Positions 5,993-9,648 of a stretch of 9,648 nt of DNA are shown here, one piece after another; position 1 is the stretch's first letter; each line of letters begins with the position of its first letter. Location of the stretch: assembly GCA_044369995.1 (NCBI GenBank), contig JBILWG010000067.1, positions 1-9,648 on the forward strand, written 5' to 3'. A model generated the notes under the pieces. It worked only from the letters and a program-made list of their open reading frames with translations, did not search any database and was not told the DNA's origin. The position numbers were made by a program, and so were the translations under genes. This DNA is from F1-60-MAGs149 sp044369995. Lineage in GTDB: Bacteria; Actinomycetota; Thermoleophilia; Gaiellales; F1-60-MAGs149.

Positions 5993-6019
5993 TTGGCACT
6001 CTCGGCCGGCAAGTGCCAA
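5993..6019. promoter_or_regulatory. CIRCE-like operator between divergent fmdB and glycosyltransferase genes
   Basis: The sequence reads TTGGCACTC-N9-AAGTGCCAA. The HrcA-binding CIRCE consensus is TTAGCACTC-N9-GAGTGCTAA, so half-sites and spacer length agree and 15 of 18 arm positions match; the third-position change (A to G) on the left is mirrored on the right (T to C). With one more base on each side, 5992-6000 and 6012-6020 form a perfect 9-bp inverted repeat. It overlaps the expected -35 positions of both divergent promoters (-10 boxes at 5968-5973 and 6035-6040). CIRCE normally controls groESL and dnaK/hrcA operons, so this location is unexpected; another dimeric repressor could own the site. 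Confidence 0.55.
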
Positions 6020-6034
6020 GGCGGGCGGCGAGGC

Positions 6035-6040
6035 TACGAT
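6035..6040 (+). promoter_or_regulatory. Candidate -10 box (TACGAT) for the glycan operon
   Basis: TACGAT fits TANNNT and lies 9 nt before the GTG at 6050, giving a leader of about 3 nt if transcription starts 7 nt downstream. The -35 position (6012-6017) lies in the right arm of the CIRCE-like repeat. Confidence 0.4.
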
Positions 6041-6049
6041 GCATGCAGC

Positions 6050-7213
6050 GTGCGGATTGCCATCGTCACCGACTACTACTACCCGCACCTCGGCGGGATC
6101 ACCGAGCACGTCCACGGCCAGGCCACAGAGCTGACGCGTCGCGGGCACGACGTGACGGTCGTGACGGGCAACGTGCTGCGTCCCCCGCCGATCGTCGACG
6201 GCGAGATCCGGCCCGAAGCGAACGTGCCGTTCGAGATCGTACGCGTTGGTCGGGCCCTGCCGGGCTACGGCAACGCGTCACAGACGTACCACGTCGTCGA
6301 CCCGCTGCTGCGGCGCAAGCTCCGACGGATCTTCGAGGAGCGCAAGGTCGACGTCGTGCACGTGCACTCGCCGTACAGCCCGATCCTGCCGATGGTGGGC
6401 GTGCTCGCCGCCCCCAAGACGGCCGTCACGGTCGGCACGTTCCACTCCGTCTTCCCGCGCAGCTTCGGCTTCGACATCGCCGCGCCGCTGATGCGCCGCG
6501 TGATCGGCCGCCTCGACGGCAAGATCGTCGTCAGCGAGGCCTGTATCGGCTCGCTCGCGCCGTACCTCCCGTACGCGTACACCGTGATCCCGAACGGCAT
6601 CGACGATCGCCACTTCTCCCCCGAGGCCGACCCGATCGCCGAGCTGTGCGACGGCAAGCTGAACATCCTCTTCCTCGGTCGCTTCGATCCGCGCAACGGC
6701 CTCGACACGATGATCGGCGCCTTCACCGAGGTGCGCCGCCGCGTCGGGCCCGACGTCCGGCTGATCGTCGTCGGCGACGGGCCGCTCAAGTCCCGCTACC
6801 AGAGCCAGGTGCCAGCCGACGTGGCGCCCGACGTGCACTGGGCGGGACGCGTCAACTGGAACCGGCCGCGCTACTACGCGACGGCCGACATCCACTGCAC
6901 GCCGTGCCAGCGCGCCTCGTTCGGCATGGTGCTGCTGGAGGCGATGAGCTGCGGACGACCGGTCGTCGCGAGCCGCATCTCCGGGTTCCAGCTCCTCATG
7001 GAGCACGGCAAGCAGGGGCTCCTGATCTCTCCGGCCGAGAGCGTCGAGCGCTTCGCCGATGCGCTGATGTACATGATCGAGCATCCGGAGGAGCGCGATC
7101 GGATGGGACGCGAAGGGCGCAAGACGGCAGTCACCGAGTACGCGTGGACGAAGGTCGCGGAACAGCTCGAGGACTACTACGTCGACCTGCTCGACAAGGG
7201 GCCGCGCCCGTGA
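6050..7213 (+). CDS. GT4-family glycosyltransferase
   Basis: 387 residues with the two Rossmann domains of GT-B glycosyltransferases (GT4, PimA/PimB-like). The N-domain opens 'RIAIVTDYYYPHLGGITEHV' (acceptor side, with the Gly-Gly loop at 15-16) and contains 'DVVHVHSPYSP' at 101-111. The C-domain starts near 'NILFLGRFDPRNGLD' (205-219). It has 'VVGDGP' and the donor-binding segment 'ASFGMVLLEAMSCGRPVVAS' (289-308). The usual E-x7-E pair is here A289-x7-E297: the second Glu is kept and the first is Ala. The GTG at 6050 is chosen because it gives the conserved N-terminus directly; a longer frame to 5993 would run through the operator. It would transfer a sugar from a nucleotide donor to a lipid or glycan on the cytosolic side. 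It overlaps the next gene by 4 nt (GTGA). Sugar and acceptor unknown. Confidence 0.92.
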   Translation: MRIAIVTDYYYPHLGGITEHVHGQATELTRRGHDVTVVTGNVLRPPPIVDGEIRPEANVPFEIVRVGRALPGYGNASQTYHVVDPLLRRKLRRIFEERKVDVVHVHSPYSPILPMVGVLAAPKTAVTVGTFHSVFPRSFGFDIAAPLMRRVIGRLDGKIVVSEACIGSLAPYLPYAYTVIPNGIDDRHFSPEADPIAELCDGKLNILFLGRFDPRNGLDTMIGAFTEVRRRVGPDVRLIVVGDGPLKSRYQSQVPADVAPDVHWAGRVNWNRPRYYATADIHCTPCQRASFGMVLLEAMSCGRPVVASRISGFQLLMEHGKQGLLISPAESVERFADALMYMIEHPEERDRMGREGRKTAVTEYAWTKVAEQLEDYYVDLLDKGPRP

Positions 7214-9129
7214 CGAAACGCCAGACGATCCTCCGCGCGGTGCTGATCGGCGTGGCAGTCGTCATCGTCGTGGTGCTCGTGGACGCGGTGCTGACCCGCA
7301 CGGATCTCACCTGGCTGGCCTGGGTGGTCGACGTCGCGGCGGTCCTGCTGCTCACACTCGGCGCGTGGGGGATGTTCGGCGCCAGCTCGCCGCTGTTCGG
7401 CGGCGTGGTGGACGGCAAGCGCATCCGGCGCGACGTGATGGCGCTGACGTTCGATGACGGTCCCTCGCCCGACACGACGCCGAAGATTCTCGAGATCCTG
7501 CGCGCCGAGGGTATCCGCGCCACGTTCTTCGTCCTCGGCAAGCACGCGGAGCGCCACCCCGAGATCGTCGCGCAGATCGTCCGCGACGGGCACGAGCTCG
7601 GCAACCACGGCTACGACCACGGCATCCTCGCGTTCGCCGGCGCCCGCCAGGTGCATCAGCAGCTGCAGCGAACCGAGCGACTGCTGCGCCGCGCGGGCGG
7701 TCCGCCCGTCCGCATGTTCCGCGCGCCGCACGGCTTTCGCAGCCCGTTCGTGGCGCGCACCGCGCGGCGCCTCGGCTACGTGACCTGCGCGTGGTCGGCC
7801 GGCGTGTTCGACACGGCCAAGCCGGGGGCGGACGTGATCGTCGCCCGCTCGGTCAAGGCGCTGAAGCCCGGTGCGATCCTCCTGTTGCACGACGCCGACG
7901 GCTGGGGCGATGACGATCGTTCGCAGACGGCCCAGGCGCTGCCCGGGATCATCGCCGCAGCGCGCGAGCGCGGACTCGAGTTTCGCACCATGAGCGAGAT
8001 CGCGGCGCTCGATCCGCCCAAGCCGATCTCCTGGAAGCGCCTGCTGATCGTCAGTGCTGCCATCGCGGGCATCGCGGCGATCGCCCTGGCGCGCGTCGAT
8101 CGCGGTCAGGTCAGCGCCGTCGTCGACACGTTCCGCAGCCTCAGCATTCCGCTCGTGATCCTGTCGCTGCTCGCGAACTTCATCAGCGTCGCCTTCAAGG
8201 GCGTGATCTGGAAGAGCGCACTCGAGTCCGTCCCGGGCGTGAAGGCGCCGTACCGCGCGGTGCTGCCCGCGATCTTCATCGGGTTCCTGCTCAACACCGT
8301 CCTGATCGCCCGGCTCGGAGAGGTCGGGCGCATGGTCGTGCTGCGGCGACGCCTGCAGCAGGACGGCGAGGACGTGCCGATCTCGACGATGACGGCCACG
8401 GTCGTGATGGAGCAGCTCGTGCTCGGCATCACGCTGGCGGCCCTGCTGGTGGCGATGGTCTTCACCGTCGACGGCGTGCCCGACTGGGCGGGGCGCGGCA
8501 CGCTGATCCTGCTCGGAGCGCTGATGGCCGGCGTGCTCGTGGTCGGACTCGTCGAGCTGATCAGCCGGTGGCGCCTGCGTCGCGGCGACGTCCGCGAGGA
8601 CTACGCGCGGACCTGGTGGCGCTCGACGTTGCGCACCGCCGAGCTGCACCTGCACTCGCTCAGCCGTGGCGCCCAGCTGCTGCGTCGCCCGTGGCTCGCG
8701 GTCAGCTCCATCGCCGCCGGCCTGCTGTCGTGGATCGCGCAGATCATCGGCATCTGGCTGGCGCTGCTCGCCTTCGACATCCACTCGCACGCCGTCGCCG
8801 CCGCCTGCGTCGTCTTCCTCGTCTCCAACCTCGTCGGCTTCGTGCCGCTGGTGCCGGGCAACCTCGGCGTCTTCCAGCTCGCCGTCGCGACCGCGCTGTC
8901 GCAGGCGTTCGACGTCTCCTTCGGGCAGGCCATCACCTTCGCCATCGGGCTGCAGGTGATCGAGGTCGCCCTGGGTGCTGGCCTCGGCTTCGTCTTCCTC
9001 TCGCTCGCGGGCCTCACATTCGGCGACGTGCGCCGCACGATCTCCCGCACCGAGGACGAGGAGGAGAAGCTGCGCAGCGGACCGCCGCCCGTCGTCGGCG
9101 CGGCCCGCGGAGGGGCACTCGGGACGTGA
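7210..9129 (+). CDS. Fused NodB polysaccharide deacetylase and LPG_synthase_TM/UPF0104 flippase-like protein
   Basis: 639 residues, one uninterrupted frame. Two hydrophobic helices lie at about 7-27 and 35-57. A CE4/NodB domain spans about 76-265: 'TFD82D83GPSP', 'NH133GYDH137' (metal His pair), 'R171APHG', 'AWSAGVFDT' (weak motif 4, lacking the usual D-W) and 'ILLLH227D228'. From 'KPISWKR' (271-277) a multi-TM domain follows to about 605. It has the marks of the LPG_synthase_TM/UPF0104 (MprF flippase, AglD-like) family: 'IARLGEVGR' (366-374) and 'PLVPGNLGVFQ' (546-556). The tail is acidic. NodB enzymes remove N- or O-acetyl groups from glycans; the membrane domain suggests lipid-linked substrate movement. 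Its GTG overlaps the glycosyltransferase stop (GTGA) and its own stop overlaps the next GTG in the same way. Two separate genes would be the normal arrangement. Confidence 0.9.
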   Translation: MTKRQTILRAVLIGVAVVIVVVLVDAVLTRTDLTWLAWVVDVAAVLLLTLGAWGMFGASSPLFGGVVDGKRIRRDVMALTFDDGPSPDTTPKILEILRAEGIRATFFVLGKHAERHPEIVAQIVRDGHELGNHGYDHGILAFAGARQVHQQLQRTERLLRRAGGPPVRMFRAPHGFRSPFVARTARRLGYVTCAWSAGVFDTAKPGADVIVARSVKALKPGAILLLHDADGWGDDDRSQTAQALPGIIAAARERGLEFRTMSEIAALDPPKPISWKRLLIVSAAIAGIAAIALARVDRGQVSAVVDTFRSLSIPLVILSLLANFISVAFKGVIWKSALESVPGVKAPYRAVLPAIFIGFLLNTVLIARLGEVGRMVVLRRRLQQDGEDVPISTMTATVVMEQLVLGITLAALLVAMVFTVDGVPDWAGRGTLILLGALMAGVLVVGLVELISRWRLRRGDVREDYARTWWRSTLRTAELHLHSLSRGAQLLRRPWLAVSSIAAGLLSWIAQIIGIWLALLAFDIHSHAVAAACVVFLVSNLVGFVPLVPGNLGVFQLAVATALSQAFDVSFGQAITFAIGLQVIEVALGAGLGFVFLSLAGLTFGDVRRTISRTEDEEEKLRSGPPPVVGAARGGALGT

Positions 9130-9648
9130 GGCGCGGGCTCTGCGCGGCTCTGCTGGTCGCCGTGGCGGCGCTGCTCGCGGCGTGCGGGCTGGAGCCCAAG
9201 CCGCGGACGCTGCCGGCCGGGTTCGCCACGCCGCGCTTCCTGCTGATCTCCGATGAGGCGCAGGGCGCGCTCGTGATCGGCGGCGACTACGGCATGCAGT
9301 ACAGCCTCAACGGCGGTCGCACGTGGCTCGTGCCGGCCGGTGGTCGCACGCCGGCAATCGCGGCGGCGCCGTACGCGGATCGCATTCTCGTCTCGCGTGG
9401 ACCGACGGCGCAGGTCTACGACTACACCCTCGAGGGCGAGGCGAATCCGCGCGTGGCGTGGCCCTTCGGCGGCGCGGCCACGCACCTGGCGGGGAATGCC
9501 CGGCGGGAGCGGCTCTGGGCGATCACCCAGGACGCGGACACGCAGCTCCACTACTCGAACGACAGCGGCGCGCACTGGTGGCCGATGCCGTCGCTCGGCC
9601 TGTGCCCGCGGCCGCGTGGAATTGCCGTCGGGGGTGCCAAGGGCAAGG
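9126..9648 (+). CDS. BNR/Asp-box repeat lipoprotein, 3' truncated by window end
   Basis: The first 174 codons of a frame that stays open to the window end. The GTG at 9126 overlaps the upstream TGA (GTGA). The N-terminus is a lipoprotein signal: basic V-R-R, a hydrophobic stretch of Leu/Ala/Val, and lipobox 'L17-A-A-C20-G', predicting a lipid-anchored exported protein. The mature part shows two Asp-box-like hairpins, 'YSLNGGRTWL' near 60-69 and 'YSNDSGAHWW' near 141-150, of the kind found in sialidase/BNR, Vps10 and Ycf48-type beta-propellers. A beta-propeller fold is therefore likely. Such proteins bind glycans, hydrolyse them, or act as assembly factors; the visible part does not tell which. 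As third gene of the glycan operon it may bind or process the product outside the cell. An internal cysteine ('GLCPRPRG') lies near the end. Confidence 0.8.
   Translation, partial: MRRGLCAALLVAVAALLAACGLEPKPRTLPAGFATPRFLLISDEAQGALVIGGDYGMQYSLNGGRTWLVPAGGRTPAIAAAPYADRILVSRGPTAQVYDYTLEGEANPRVAWPFGGAATHLAGNARRERLWAITQDADTQLHYSNDSGAHWWPMPSLGLCPRPRGIAVGGAKGK

Noticed and set aside
5961..6044. Longer N-terminal extension of the FmdB protein
   Set aside because: FmdB proteins begin at (M)PTYDYRC; the extension is unconserved and would place the -10 box and the inverted repeat inside coding sequence.
6040..6047. 8-bp palindrome TGCATGCA just before the glycosyltransferase start
   Set aside because: Short, with no partner copy and no spacing that suggests an operator; probably chance.
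5993..6049. Longer start (TTG at 5993) for the glycosyltransferase
   Set aside because: It would begin inside the CIRCE-like repeat and add 19 residues ahead of the conserved RIAIVTDYYYPHLGG start of the Rossmann fold.
2670..6134. Very long open frame on the + strand opposite the MMPL transporter and beyond
   Set aside because: Its product is dominated by Arg, Asp, Gln, His and Ala in low-complexity runs, it shows no domain, and it is the mirror of real codons on the minus strand (and of the nucleosidase in another frame). A GC-rich shadow.
7177..8790. Long minus-strand open frame opposite the deacetylase-flippase gene
   Set aside because: Composition is Asp/Arg/Gln/His-rich with no recognisable motif, and the + strand carries clear catalytic motifs in the same bases.

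Overview
This is a compact, GC-rich window (by eye about two thirds G+C). Coding density is very high: eight apparently complete genes, two genes cut by the window edges, one toxin-gene remnant, and no stretch over 300 bases without a gene. Weak Shine-Dalgarno signals, GTG starts, and several start codons placed 6-7 nt after a TANNNT-like -10 box (leaderless style) suggest a high-GC actinobacterium. A deep lineage such as Thermoleophilia/Solirubrobacterales is my guess from general similarity of the proteins; the phylum is an inference and the class is weakly supported.

Layout. (1) 1-287, +: 3' end of a GcvT-domain (aminomethyltransferase / sarcosine-dimethylglycine dehydrogenase-like) gene. 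(2) 327-2005, -: a Rieske non-heme iron oxygenase followed by a DedA/VTT membrane protein, convergent with (1). (3) 2054-2143, +: a VapC/PIN toxin remnant whose stop codon shares a CTAG with the stop of the next gene. (4) 2140-5021, -: an MMPL/RND-type transporter followed by a class I glutamine amidotransferase-like protein. (5) 5107-5649, +: a futalosine hydrolase (MqnB)-like nucleosidase, divergent from the transporter and tail-to-tail with (6), again sharing CTAG. (6) 5646-5960, -: an FmdB-type zinc ribbon protein with an 8-residue repeat tail. (7) 6050-9648, +: a tightly coupled set of a GT4 glycosyltransferase, a fusion of a NodB polysaccharide deacetylase to an LPG_synthase_TM/UPF0104 flippase-like membrane domain, and a BNR/Asp-box lipoprotein that runs off the window.

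Most coherent unit. The last three genes overlap by four bases each (GTGA/GTGA) and look like a module that makes, deacetylates and exports or displays a lipid-linked glycan. The deacetylase-flippase fusion is the most unusual protein: the positive-inside rule puts its NodB domain in the cytosol, unlike most bacterial CE4 enzymes. The 89-bp region between this operon and fmdB carries a perfect 9-bp inverted repeat that closely matches the CIRCE operator of the heat-shock repressor HrcA and sits at the expected -35 positions of both divergent genes. The other genes look like unrelated housekeeping or accessory functions. No RNA genes, CRISPR arrays, insertion sequences, attachment sites or origins were seen.
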